A stretch of 64,000 nucleotides of DNA, from positions 6,725-70,724 of the forward strand of contig NZ_JBCLNF010000007.1 in the NCBI RefSeq assembly GCF_039062465.1, given 5' to 3'. The DNA comes from Parolsenella sp958406235. GTDB lineage: Bacteria > Actinomycetota > Coriobacteriia > Coriobacteriales > Atopobiaceae. A model generated the notes under the pieces. The model ran no database searches. It was not told where the DNA came from and saw nothing but the letters and a program-made list of their open reading frames with translations. Position numbers and translations under genes: made by a program. Positions 51,379 to 59,780 of the stretch are shown here, one piece after another (the stretch's first letter is position 1; each line of letters begins with the position of its first letter).

Positions 51379-52310
51379 TGCTTTCCGTTCGCAACCTCAT
51401 CAATACGACGGACCTCACTGCCGATGACATCACGCAGATCCTCGATACGGCCCGTTCCATGGAGGAGATCAACCACCGCACGATCAAGAAGGTGCCCGCT
51501 CTTCGCGGCCGCACGATCGTGAACCTCTTCCTCGAGGCCTCCACCCGTACGCGCTCCTCGTTCGAAATCGCCGAGAAGCGCCTCTCCGCGGACTCCCTGA
51601 ACGTCCAGGGCTCCAGCTCCTCCGTCTCCAAGGGCGAGTGCCTTGAGGACACCATCAAGACGCTCAACTCCTACGGCATCGACATGTTCGTCTGCCGCGC
51701 GCGCAATGCTGGCACCGCCGAGCTCATCACGCACTACACCGACGCTCGCGTCATCAACGCCGGCGACGGCAAGCACGCCCACCCCTCCCAGGCCCTGCTC
51801 GACCTCTACACGATGCGCGAGCACTTCGGCAAGCTCGAGGGACTCAAGGTCGCCATCGTCGGCGACCTGCTCCACAGCCGTGTCGTCGGTTCCCTCGCTC
51901 CCGCCCTGCGCACCATGGGCGCCAAGGTCACGCTCGTTGGTCCCCCGACGTTCCAGCTTCCCGAGCCCGAGGTCTTCGGTGCCGAGGAGACCTATGACTT
52001 CGACTCCGTCATCGAGGACGCCGACGTCGTGTATATGCTCCGCGTTCAGCTCGAGCGTATGGAAGGCGCCACGATCCCCTCGAAGCGCGAGTACAACCGT
52101 CTCTGGGGTCTCACTGCCGAGCGCCACGCCCGCATGAAGGAGAACGCCCTCGTCATGCACCCGGGCCCGATGAACCGCGGCATGGAGATCGACTCGATTC
52201 CCGCCGATGCCCAGAACTCGTTCGTGACCCGCCAGGTCGCCGCGGGCCTCTACACCCGTATGGCCGAGATGTACCTGCTGCTTGGAGGAGAAGAGAATGC
52301 TGCTGATTAA
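51378..52310 (+). CDS. pyrB: Aspartate carbamoyltransferase catalytic subunit
   Basis: Joins carbamoyl phosphate and aspartate, step two of UMP synthesis. The carbamoyl-phosphate site STRTRSSFE and HPSQALLDLYTMREHFG are visible. Length is 310 residues, as usual. The GTG start overlaps the pyrR stop (TAGTG). No pyrI regulatory subunit follows, in keeping with PyrR-based control. The last 14 bases overlap pyrC. Confidence 0.96.
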   Translation: MLSVRNLINTTDLTADDITQILDTARSMEEINHRTIKKVPALRGRTIVNLFLEASTRTRSSFEIAEKRLSADSLNVQGSSSSVSKGECLEDTIKTLNSYGIDMFVCRARNAGTAELITHYTDARVINAGDGKHAHPSQALLDLYTMREHFGKLEGLKVAIVGDLLHSRVVGSLAPALRTMGAKVTLVGPPTFQLPEPEVFGAEETYDFDSVIEDADVVYMLRVQLERMEGATIPSKREYNRLWGLTAERHARMKENALVMHPGPMNRGMEIDSIPADAQNSFVTRQVAAGLYTRMAEMYLLLGGEENAAD

Positions 52311-53586
52311 GGGTGCTCACGTCGTCGATCCGCAGGTCGGCCTCGACACCGTTACCGACGTCCTCGTCGAGGGCGCTCGCATCGCCCGCGTGGGCGCGAA
52401 CATCAAGACCCCCGAGGGCGCCGAGGTCATCGATGGCACGGGCAAGTACCTCGTCCCGGGCCTGACCGATATCCACGTTCACTTCCGTGACCCCGGCTAC
52501 GAGTACAAGGAGACCATCGAGACGGGCTCCGCTGCCGCTGCCGCCGGTGGCTTCACCGACGTCGCAACCATGCCCAACACCAACCCCGTGACCGACACGG
52601 GCGAGGGCGTGCGCTACCAGATCGCCAAGGGCGACGCCGCCGGCCTCGTGCACGTCCGTCCCATCGGTGCCTGCACCCGTGGCGAGAAGGGCGAGGCCCT
52701 GGCCGAGATCGGCGATATGGTCGCCGAGGGTGCCTGCATGTTCTCCGATGACGGCCACGGCGTGCAGAGCGCCGGCATGCTCCGCACCGTGATGGACTAC
52801 GTCCGCCAGTTCGATCGTGCCGTCGCCTGCCACTGCGAGGTCAAGTCCCTGACCGAGCACGGCATGGTCAACGAGGGCCGCGTGAGCACCCGTCTCGGCA
52901 TCGCTGGCTGGCCTGCCGCCGGCGAGGAGATCGAGATCGCTCGCGACATCGAGCTTTGCCGCCTCACGGGCTGCGCTCTCCACATCTGCCACATCTCCAC
53001 CGCTCGTGGCGCTGAACTCGTCCGTGCCGCCAAGGCCGAGGGACTGCCCGTCACGGCTGAGGTCTGCCCGCACCACCTCTTCCTCGACGAGGAACTCCTC
53101 GACGAGACCTACAACACCAACCTCAAGATGAACCCGCCTCTGCGCACCCCTGCCGACACCGCGGCTCTCCGCGAGGGCATCTGCGACGGTACGCTCGACT
53201 GCGTCGTCACGGACCACGCGCCGCACGCCCTCCACGAGAAGGAGTGCGAGTTCGAGATCGCTCCCTTCGGCGTCGTCGGCCTTGAGACGAGCCTTCCGCT
53301 CATGCTCACCAACCTTGTCTCCACCGGCAAGATGAGCTGGCAGCGCCTCGTTGAGGTCATGTGCGTGAATCCGCGCAAGGTTGCCCGCCTCGAGGCCGTT
53401 AAGGTCGAGGCCGGTTCCCCCGCGGACCTCACCCTTATCGACCCGACCATCGAGCTCGAGGTCACGCCGGAGCTGTTCTGCGGCAAGCAGCACAACTCCG
53501 CCTTCATGGGCGCCAAGCTCACCGGTCGCGCGACAGACACCGTCGTTGCCGGCAAGCACGTCCTGAAGAATTGCAAGCTCGCCTAG
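52297..53586 (+). CDS. pyrC: Dihydroorotase (class I)
   Basis: Zinc amidohydrolase that cyclises carbamoyl aspartate to dihydroorotate. Metal-binding HVHFRDPG lies near residue 58, and the later HCEVKSL, HICHIST and VTDHAPH motifs complete the site. At 429 residues it is the long class I type usual in Gram-positive bacteria. ATG 52297 has GGAGGAG upstream and lies inside the end of pyrB. A GC-rich hairpin (GCGCCCCG/CGGGGCGC, 53598-53625) without a U-tract follows in the gap before pyrK. Confidence 0.96.
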   Translation: MLLIKGAHVVDPQVGLDTVTDVLVEGARIARVGANIKTPEGAEVIDGTGKYLVPGLTDIHVHFRDPGYEYKETIETGSAAAAAGGFTDVATMPNTNPVTDTGEGVRYQIAKGDAAGLVHVRPIGACTRGEKGEALAEIGDMVAEGACMFSDDGHGVQSAGMLRTVMDYVRQFDRAVACHCEVKSLTEHGMVNEGRVSTRLGIAGWPAAGEEIEIARDIELCRLTGCALHICHISTARGAELVRAAKAEGLPVTAEVCPHHLFLDEELLDETYNTNLKMNPPLRTPADTAALREGICDGTLDCVVTDHAPHALHEKECEFEIAPFGVVGLETSLPLMLTNLVSTGKMSWQRLVEVMCVNPRKVARLEAVKVEAGSPADLTLIDPTIELEVTPELFCGKQHNSAFMGAKLTGRATDTVVAGKHVLKNCKLA

Positions 53587-53677
53587 TTTCATCTCGTGCG
53601 CCCCGGGAGGCTTCTCTCGGGGCGCCGTCGCGTATCATTCGGCCGTCTCGTGCGGCCTATTGCCCGAAAGGAGAGAC

Positions 53678-54472
53678 ATGGCCTATCCCACTCCGTCGCC
53701 GGCTCGCATCCACGACTTCACCGTCGTCTCGAACGAGCCTGTGGCCGAGGGCGTCTATCGCCTCACGATCGAGGCCCCGCGTCTGGCGGCAGCCCTCGAG
53801 CCCGGTCAGTTCATGAGCTTCGAGGTCCCCGGCGATACCCGCCAGCTCATCCGCATCCCTCTCTCGTATTCCTCCGCTGATGCCGAGGCCGGCACTGTGA
53901 CCACGTACTATGCGGTCGTGGGCGATGGCACGCGTAGGCTTTCCGCCATGGGTGCCGGCTCTACCTCGACGGTGCTCGGCCCCGGTGGCCACGGCTGGAA
54001 GATGGACAAGGGCGCGAAGAGGGTCCTCGTCGTCGCGGGCGGCATCGGCATCACGCCCGTCATCGCTGCCGCTCGCTTCGCCGCTGACAACGGTGCCGAG
54101 GTTGACGCCGTCGTGGGCGCCCTCACTGCCGCCAAGATCTGCGGGACCGACGAGCTCGAGCCGCTGTGCGGTGAGGTCCGCCTCACGACTGACGATGGCA
54201 CGGCTGGTACGAAGGGGTTCGTGACGGCCGAGGTCGAGCCCATGCTCGCCACGGGTGCGTATGACCTCGTCCTCACTTGCGGACCCGAGCCTATGATGCG
54301 CGCCGTCGCGGCTATCGCCGAGGCTGCCGGCGTCAAGTGCGAGGTCTCCGTCGAGCGCATGATGACCTGCGGCTTTGGCGCTTGTAACACGTGCAACGTC
54401 GAGACCGTCTACGGCATGGTGGGCGCCTGCATGGCAGGTCCCGTCTTCGACTCGAAGGTGGTGGCATGGTGA
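53678..54472 (+). CDS. pyrK: Dihydroorotate dehydrogenase B, electron-transfer subunit
   Basis: Carries electrons from the PyrD FMN to NAD+ through FAD and a [2Fe-2S] cluster. The ferredoxin-reductase fold shows IPLSYSSA (FAD) and VVAGGIGITP (NAD site). The cluster cysteines are Cys231, 236, 239 and 251, with the Cx4CxxCx11C spacing of PyrK. Length is 264 residues. ATG 53678 has AAAGGAGA upstream. Its stop overlaps the pyrD start by four bases, fitting the PyrD-PyrK complex. Confidence 0.95.
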   Translation: MAYPTPSPARIHDFTVVSNEPVAEGVYRLTIEAPRLAAALEPGQFMSFEVPGDTRQLIRIPLSYSSADAEAGTVTTYYAVVGDGTRRLSAMGAGSTSTVLGPGGHGWKMDKGAKRVLVVAGGIGITPVIAAARFAADNGAEVDAVVGALTAAKICGTDELEPLCGEVRLTTDDGTAGTKGFVTAEVEPMLATGAYDLVLTCGPEPMMRAVAAIAEAAGVKCEVSVERMMTCGFGACNTCNVETVYGMVGACMAGPVFDSKVVAW

Positions 54473-55392
54473 GCAACGTCGATATGTCCGTCGATCTCGC
54501 CGGCATAAAGCTCAAGAACCCGATCAACACCGCGAGCGGCACCTATGGCTACGGCTGGCAGTTCGAGAGCTTCTATGACGTGAGCCAGCTCGGTGCGATT
54601 ACCACTAAGGGCTGCGCCGCCGAGGCCTGGCCCGGCAACCCCGCCCCGCGTATGACCGAGGTTACGAGCGGCATGATGAACTCCGTGGGTCTCCAGAACC
54701 CCGGCGTCCGCGGCCTCATCGAGGGCTCTGGCGAGTACCTCCAGGAGCTTTCCGACAAGGGCACCGCGGTCATCTGCCAGGTTGCGGGCCACTCCGTCGA
54801 GGAGTACATCGCAGCCGTCGAGCTCTTCGAGGAGCTCGCCCCGTTTGCTGCCGGCCTCGAGATTAACATCTCTTGCCCCAACATCGCCGCAGGTGGCTGC
54901 TCCATGGGCTCCACGCCCGAGGGCGCCGCGGGAGTCATCCGTGCCGTTCGTCCGCATACGAAGAAGCCTCTTCTCGTCAAGATGGCCCCCGCTCGCGTCG
55001 TCGACGTTGCGAAGGCACTCGAGGCCGAGGGTGCGGATGCCCTTACGGTCATCAACTCCATCCCCGGCATGGCCATTGACGTCAACACGCGCAGGAGCAA
55101 GCTCAGCCGTCCTACTGGCGGCATGAGCGGCCCCGCTCTTCACCCCATCGCGGTGCGCATGGTGTGGGAGGTTCACAATGCCGTCAGCCTTCCCATCGTG
55201 GGCGTTGGTGGCGTCATGACCGGTGCCGATGCCGCCGAGTTCATCCTCGCCGGCGCCACGAGCGTGTCCGTCGGCATGGCTAACCTCGTCGACCCGATGG
55301 CGGCTCCTCGCATCCTCGGCGAGCTCACCGAGTGGGCCGAGTCGCAGGGCGTTTCCAGTATCTCCGAGCTTATCGGCGCCTTCGAGGGCTAG
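54466..55392 (+). CDS. pyrD: Dihydroorotate dehydrogenase B, catalytic subunit
   Basis: Class 1B enzyme that oxidises dihydroorotate to orotate. The FMN barrel starts with LKNPINTASGTYGYG, and the catalytic Cys lies in INISCPN, as expected for class 1 (not the Ser of class 2). Length is 308 residues. ATG 54466 has AAGGTGG just upstream and overlaps the end of pyrK, its partner. It uses NAD+, so orotate formation stays independent of oxygen and quinones. Confidence 0.96.
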   Translation: MVSNVDMSVDLAGIKLKNPINTASGTYGYGWQFESFYDVSQLGAITTKGCAAEAWPGNPAPRMTEVTSGMMNSVGLQNPGVRGLIEGSGEYLQELSDKGTAVICQVAGHSVEEYIAAVELFEELAPFAAGLEINISCPNIAAGGCSMGSTPEGAAGVIRAVRPHTKKPLLVKMAPARVVDVAKALEAEGADALTVINSIPGMAIDVNTRRSKLSRPTGGMSGPALHPIAVRMVWEVHNAVSLPIVGVGGVMTGADAAEFILAGATSVSVGMANLVDPMAAPRILGELTEWAESQGVSSISELIGAFEG

Positions 55393-55409
55393 TCGGTCTT
55401 TGTTTCTTT

Positions 55410-55437
55410 GGGGCGACCTCTATGGTCGCCCCTTTTT
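55410..55437 (+). terminator. Intrinsic terminator-like hairpin between pyrD and pyrF
   Basis: GGGGCGACC pairs perfectly with GGTCGCCCC around a 5-base loop and is followed by five T residues. It lies inside the apparent pyr operon, so it either ends the main transcript or acts as an internal attenuator for pyrF. Confidence 0.8.
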
Positions 55438-55467
55438 CGATGGGCGACTCGCCCGAAAGGAGGCCTC

Positions 55468-56196
55468 ATGGGCCGCTTTGACGATCTTTCCGCTCGCGAC
55501 CGCGTGATGGTTGCGCTCGATTGCGGGCCTGAGGAGGCTCGTGCCCTCGCTGACAAGCTCGAGGGCCATGCCACCTGGCTCAAGGTTGGCATCACGCTCA
55601 TCTATGATGGTGGCCTGCCGCTTGTCAAGGAGCTCCGCGACCGCGGCTTCAAGATCTTCGTCGACTCCAAGTTTCATGACATCCCGCATCAGGTCCGCGG
55701 TGCCGTGATGAGCGCTGCCCACTCTGGCGCGGACTTGGTCACGGTTCACGGCTCCGGCTCCGAGAAGATGCTCGTTGCCTGTCACGAGGCCGCCGAGCAG
55801 TCCCTTGTCGAGTTTGGCCACAAGCCCTATGTGATCGCCATCACCGTGCTTACCAGCATGGATGCCGAGGAGCTGGCTAAGGTTGGCGTGACGCGCCCGA
55901 TTCCCGAGCAGGCCGCGGCCCTCGCGAAGCTCGCCGTTGACTCTGGCCTCGACGGCATCGTGTGCTCGCCCATGGAGGCGCGCGAGATGCGCGAGCTCCT
56001 TGGCACGGACGCACTTATCGTGACCCCGGGCGTTCGTCCGGCTGGAGCCGCTCTGGGAGACCAGAGCCGCGTCGCGACCCCAGCCGCCGCCATCAATGCC
56101 GGCGCGAGCCACATTGTCGTCGGCAGGCCGATTACCCAGGCAGATGATCCGGTCGCCGCCTTCGAGTCCATCGTCGCGGAGATTGAGGCACGCTAA
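55468..56196 (+). CDS. pyrF: Orotidine 5'-phosphate decarboxylase
   Basis: Last step of UMP synthesis. The catalytic Lys/Asp network is in VDSKFHDIP (about residues 69-77), with TPGVRP near the phosphate site towards the C-terminus. Length is 242 residues (class I, short form). ATG 55468 has AAAGGAGG upstream. Orotate phosphoribosyltransferase (pyrE) is not in the window although all other late steps are. Confidence 0.96.
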   Translation: MGRFDDLSARDRVMVALDCGPEEARALADKLEGHATWLKVGITLIYDGGLPLVKELRDRGFKIFVDSKFHDIPHQVRGAVMSAAHSGADLVTVHGSGSEKMLVACHEAAEQSLVEFGHKPYVIAITVLTSMDAEELAKVGVTRPIPEQAAALAKLAVDSGLDGIVCSPMEAREMRELLGTDALIVTPGVRPAGAALGDQSRVATPAAAINAGASHIVVGRPITQADDPVAAFESIVAEIEAR

Positions 56197-56294
56197 AACC
56201 CGCTGAGTCCTGACACTAATCGGCGTATTTGTATCCAAGGTGCCGTTTTTGTGGGGCAGTGAGGTATAAAACGCGGGTAAATGCGTGAAAGTTC

Positions 56295-56323
56295 TTGCAA
56301 AGTGGCTGCTACATTGCCATAGT
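56295..56323 (+). promoter_or_regulatory. Promoter of mihF
   Basis: TTGCAA (56295-56300), a 17-base spacer and CATAGT (56318-56323) lie about 80 bases before the ATG. The leader then contains a small perfect hairpin CCGAAG-CCC-CTTCGG. Confidence 0.6.
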
Positions 56324-56399
56324 GTCATACAGCCGATTTGCGGGGCACCCGAAGCCCCTTCGGAACTTGTGTTGAGAAGTACTTACATTTGGAGGAAAT

Positions 56400-56708
56400 A
56401 TGGCTCTCCCTACGCTTTCCGACGAGCAGCGCGCTCAGAACCTTAAGAAGGCCGCCGAGGCCCGCCACGCTCGCGCCGAGCTCCGCGAGAAGATCAAGAA
56501 CGGCGAGGTCACCCTCGAGTCTGTCCTGAACTCCGAGGACGAGGCCGCCAAGCGCATGCCCGTCCGCGCTCTCATTGAGTCCCTTCCGGGCTACGGCAAG
56601 GCCAAGGCCGCCAAGATCATGGACGAGATCGCTGTCGCTGACAACCGTCGCGTTCAGGGCCTTGGTGCCCGTCAGCGTGAGGCCCTCCTCGAGATTCTCT
56701 CCAAGTAG
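56400..56708 (+). CDS. mihF: Integration host factor, actinobacterial type
   Basis: DNA-bending nucleoid protein of Actinobacteria, unrelated in fold to the E. coli IHF dimer. The 102-residue sequence is that of mIHF: MALPTLSDEQRAQNLKKAAE, a helical middle, and the helix-two-turn-helix region SLPGYGKAKAAKIMDEI that contacts DNA. GGAGGAA lies directly upstream. It is always found next to gmk in Actinobacteria, as here, where its stop overlaps the gmk GTG. This gene is the best single marker for the actinobacterial origin of the window. Confidence 0.95.
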   Translation: MALPTLSDEQRAQNLKKAAEARHARAELREKIKNGEVTLESVLNSEDEAAKRMPVRALIESLPGYGKAKAAKIMDEIAVADNRRVQGLGARQREALLEILSK

Positions 56709-57274
56709 TGTCGCGCACACCTAAGCTGTTCGTAGTTTCCGGACCGTCAGGCGTAGGGAAGGGCACGCTGGTTTCTCTTGTGAGGGAACAGCGCCCGGAC
56801 CTGGGCCTGACGGTCTCGGCCACAACGAGACAGCCACGTCCAGGTGAGGTCGACGGGGTTTCCTACCACTTCCTCACCAACGATGACTTCGACCGTCGCG
56901 TCGAGGCCGGGGAGTTCCTCGAGTGGGCTAACGTCCACGGGAACCGTTATGGCACGCTTGCCTCCGAGGTTGACCGCAACCTGAGCGCCGGTAAGTCCGT
57001 CATCCTCGAGATCGACGTTCAGGGCGCACTCAACGTTCGCAAGGTCTTTCCCGATGCCGTCCTCGTCTTCATCGAGCCTCCTTCCATGGAGGTCCTCGAA
57101 CAGCGTCTCCGCGGTCGCGAGACGGAGAGCGAAGAGTCCCTTCGCCTGCGTCTTGCGGATGCGGCCGGCGAGCTTGAGCTTGCCCCGCGCTATGACGAGC
57201 GAATCGTCAACGATGACCTTGAGAGAGCCACTTCGGAGTTGCTCCAAGTGCTCGAATCGCACGAGATGAATTGA
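56708..57274 (+). CDS. gmk: Guanylate kinase
   Basis: Phosphorylates GMP to GDP. The P-loop GPSGVGKGT is at residues 12-20, and the GMP-binding TTRQPRPGEVDGVSYHF block follows. Length is 188 residues. The GTG start overlaps the mihF stop (TAGTG). With guaB at 19.7 kb it represents the guanine branch in this window. rpoZ follows after 12 bases. Confidence 0.96.
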   Translation: MSRTPKLFVVSGPSGVGKGTLVSLVREQRPDLGLTVSATTRQPRPGEVDGVSYHFLTNDDFDRRVEAGEFLEWANVHGNRYGTLASEVDRNLSAGKSVILEIDVQGALNVRKVFPDAVLVFIEPPSMEVLEQRLRGRETESEESLRLRLADAAGELELAPRYDERIVNDDLERATSELLQVLESHEMN

Positions 57275-57286
57275 GGAAGTTCAGCA

Positions 57287-57574
57287 ATGTCTGTGATCAA
57301 GCCTGAAATCGACACCCTGCTCGAGAAGACCGAGCACAACCCGTTCCTGCTTTGCTCCGTCGCGTCGAAGCGCGCTTGCGACATCAACAACATGCTTCGC
57401 GGCCAGCACCTTCGCGTCGTTGCCATCCAGGACGTTGACGACATCACCACCATGGTCTCCGGTGAGGACACCACCTCCATCGCCATGAATGAGCTCGCTG
57501 ACGGTAAGCTCGGTTACGTCCAGGACGACTTCGACGAGGCCATCAAGGACACGAACGTCACGATTGCCGAGTAG
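57287..57574 (+). CDS. rpoZ: RNA polymerase omega subunit
   Basis: Small subunit that helps assemble RNA polymerase around the beta' subunit. The conserved helix FLLCSVASKRACDINNMLRG carries the family's AxRArxIN-like core. Length is 95 residues, within the normal range. GAGGAAG precedes the ATG. gmk-rpoZ is a widely conserved pair. Confidence 0.92.
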   Translation: MSVIKPEIDTLLEKTEHNPFLLCSVASKRACDINNMLRGQHLRVVAIQDVDDITTMVSGEDTTSIAMNELADGKLGYVQDDFDEAIKDTNVTIAE

Positions 57575-57578
57575 CGCC

Positions 57579-58868
57579 GTGGCTGATCGCGTCTGCCTCG
57601 TTCATTATCACGAGATTGGTCTCAAGGGTAAGAATCGTTCTATCTTTGAGCGCCAGCTCATCACCAACCTCAAGCGTGCCCTTAAGGGGCGTTCGGCTCA
57701 TGTCGAGCGCCTTGCGGGGTACGTTCGCGTGAGCTTCGAAGACGGTGGCATGCCCGAGGACATCCCCGGCATGGTTGCCGCCGTGCCTGGTGTCGCTCGC
57801 GTTTCCGTCGCGTGGCGCTGCGCTCGTGACCCTGAGGAGTACAACGCCGCGGCTATCGAGAGCCTTCGTGCCTGCAAGGGCTGTGAGTCTTTCAAGGTTC
57901 ACGGTCGCCGCTCCAACACCGATTACCCAATCCACAGCATCGACCTCAACCGCCAGGTTGGAGCCGCCCTGTGCGAGGCCTTCCCGGACCTCCGCGTTCA
58001 GATGCACCAGCCTGATGTCACGGTGAACGTCCACGTTGTTCAGTCTGACGTTTACGTGTATGCGGACGCCGCCTCACAGCGCGGCGCGGGTGGTCTTCCC
58101 GTAGGCACCGCGGGCAAGGTCGTTACGCTGCTCTCGAGCGGCTTCGACTCTCCCGTTGCCACGTGGATGGTCGGCCGTCGCGGCGCTATCTGCGTGCCCG
58201 TGCACTTCTCCGGCCGTCCGATGACGAGCGATGAGTCCGAGTGGCTCACGCAGGATATCGTCCGTGCGCTTGAGCCCGCTGGTATCATCGGCCGCCTCTA
58301 TGTGGTGCCCTTTGGCGAGTGCCAGCGCGAGATATCGCTTAAGGCACCGCAGGCGCTCCGTGTCATCATGTATCGCCGTCTCATGTTTGAGGTCGCGCAA
58401 CGCGTGGCCGAGCTCGAGGGTGCGAAGGCTCTGGTCACGGGCGAGTCTCTTGGCCAGGTCGCCTCTCAGACCCTCGAGAACATCACTGCCACGAATGACG
58501 TCGCCACGATTCCGGTCTTCCGCCCGCTGATTGGCACGGACAAGATCGATATCATCGATCGAGCCCAGAAGATCGGCACGTATGACATCAGCGCGCAGAC
58601 GGTTCCTGATTGCTGCACGCTCTTCATGCCGCGTCGTCCTGAGACTCATGCGAACCTCCGCATGGTTCGCGAGGCGTGGGAGACCTTTGACCACGAGGCG
58701 ATGGTCGAGTATCTGATGAAGAACATCGAGTACGTGGACTTCAACACCTGTGCTTCGTATCGTCCTCCGCGTGAGCTGAGGGCGAGGCACCGTGAGCTCG
58801 CTCCCGCCGAGTGGCCTGGCGAGACTGAGGGTTCAGCCGCAAAGAGCGAAGAGCCTGTGAACGAGTAG
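57579..58868 (+). CDS. thiI: tRNA 4-thiouridine synthase ThiI
   Basis: Transfers sulfur to uridine 8 of tRNA and may take part in thiazole synthesis. A ferredoxin-like plus THUMP domain (residues 1-165) is followed by the PP-loop ATPase domain with LLSSGFDSPVA, where many ThiI read LLSGGIDSPVA. The C-terminal rhodanese domain of E. coli ThiI is absent, as in most Gram-positive enzymes, so sulfur must come by another route. The GTG start lies five bases after the rpoZ stop; the ribosome-binding site is poor and translation is probably coupled. Length is 429 residues. A strong terminator follows. Confidence 0.92.
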   Translation: MADRVCLVHYHEIGLKGKNRSIFERQLITNLKRALKGRSAHVERLAGYVRVSFEDGGMPEDIPGMVAAVPGVARVSVAWRCARDPEEYNAAAIESLRACKGCESFKVHGRRSNTDYPIHSIDLNRQVGAALCEAFPDLRVQMHQPDVTVNVHVVQSDVYVYADAASQRGAGGLPVGTAGKVVTLLSSGFDSPVATWMVGRRGAICVPVHFSGRPMTSDESEWLTQDIVRALEPAGIIGRLYVVPFGECQREISLKAPQALRVIMYRRLMFEVAQRVAELEGAKALVTGESLGQVASQTLENITATNDVATIPVFRPLIGTDKIDIIDRAQKIGTYDISAQTVPDCCTLFMPRRPETHANLRMVREAWETFDHEAMVEYLMKNIEYVDFNTCASYRPPRELRARHRELAPAEWPGETEGSAAKSEEPVNE

Positions 58869-58907
58869 CCTCTTCACATTTGGGGACAAAAAAATTTTTG
58901 CTCATTT

Positions 58908-58942
58908 GAAGCGCCGACACTATGAGTGCCGGCGCTTCTTTT
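58908..58942 (+). terminator. Intrinsic terminator of the mihF-thiI operon
   Basis: GAAGCGCCG.CACT pairs with AGTG.CGGCGCTTC around a 3-base loop, followed by TTTT. Confidence 0.85.
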
Positions 58943-59099
58943 ACCTCGTGCTTTCTTGTTTGTTTGACGCGGTTTGGCATGTATTTGCGAAATCCTGTTA
59001 GGTCTGCGTTTGATTTGGGTTTGAGCGTGCGGGACTTTCTTGCCCTCGCGGCGCTCTTTGGCCCTAGTTGCCTCCACGATTGAGGGGGGAGGCGATTAC

Positions 59100-59780
59100 A
59101 TGGCTCAACTCATTCGAAAGAAATCCTGGCGGCCTCATGGCCCCCGGGGGAAGATGAAGCTCGCGTTGGCGGCGGGTTTCGTCGCGGTGGCCTCTCTTGC
59201 TCTCTTTGTCGTCGCCGCTCTCGGAGGCTCCCGCGGTGGTGTCGTGATCGAGCGCGAGAACGCGCCATCCACTGCTGCTGCGGTAACTACGGAGACTTCT
59301 TCTGCCGCTTCGACGCCCGAGACAGTTGCTGCTTCCATTTTCGTCCACATCGACGGGGCAGTTGTGGCCCCGGGGGTCTATGAGCTAACGGGGTCGCTTC
59401 CGCGTGTGAACGACGCCGTCATGGCTGCTGGTGGCCTCGCTGGGGATGCGGATACCACTGCGCTCAACCTTGCGGCCGTGCTTTCGGATGGCGAGAAGAT
59501 CCACGTCCCGAGGCAAGGGGAGGCGGTGGCGACGGAACAGACTTCGTCAGGGGCTGCTTCGAGGCCTGATGCCGGTCCGTCTTCATCCGGAGTGATAAAC
59601 ATCAATACGGCGACGGCGGAAGAGCTTGACTCGCTTCCCGGCGTCGGTCCCTCCACGGCGGCTGCAATCGTAGAGGACCGCGAACGTAACGGTCCCTTCG
59701 CGAGCCCCGAGGACCTTATGCGCGTTAACGGTATAGGCGAGGGGAAGTTCTCCAAGCTCAAGGATCAAATCCGTGTTTAG
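59100..59780 (+). CDS. comEA: Competence protein ComEA
   Basis: Membrane-anchored DNA receptor for natural transformation. Residues about 19-42 form the membrane anchor, followed by a Thr/Ser/Ala-rich stalk. A SLBB-type domain (VHIDGAVVAPGVYELTGSLP) comes next. The C-terminal helix-hairpin-helix pair (ININTATAEELDSLPGVGPS and MRVNGIGEGKFSKLKD) binds DNA. Length is 226 residues. ATG 59100 has GGGGGGAGG upstream. Its end overlaps comEC. Confidence 0.93.
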   Translation: MAQLIRKKSWRPHGPRGKMKLALAAGFVAVASLALFVVAALGGSRGGVVIERENAPSTAAAVTTETSSAASTPETVAASIFVHIDGAVVAPGVYELTGSLPRVNDAVMAAGGLAGDADTTALNLAAVLSDGEKIHVPRQGEAVATEQTSSGAASRPDAGPSSSGVININTATAEELDSLPGVGPSTAAAIVEDRERNGPFASPEDLMRVNGIGEGKFSKLKDQIRV

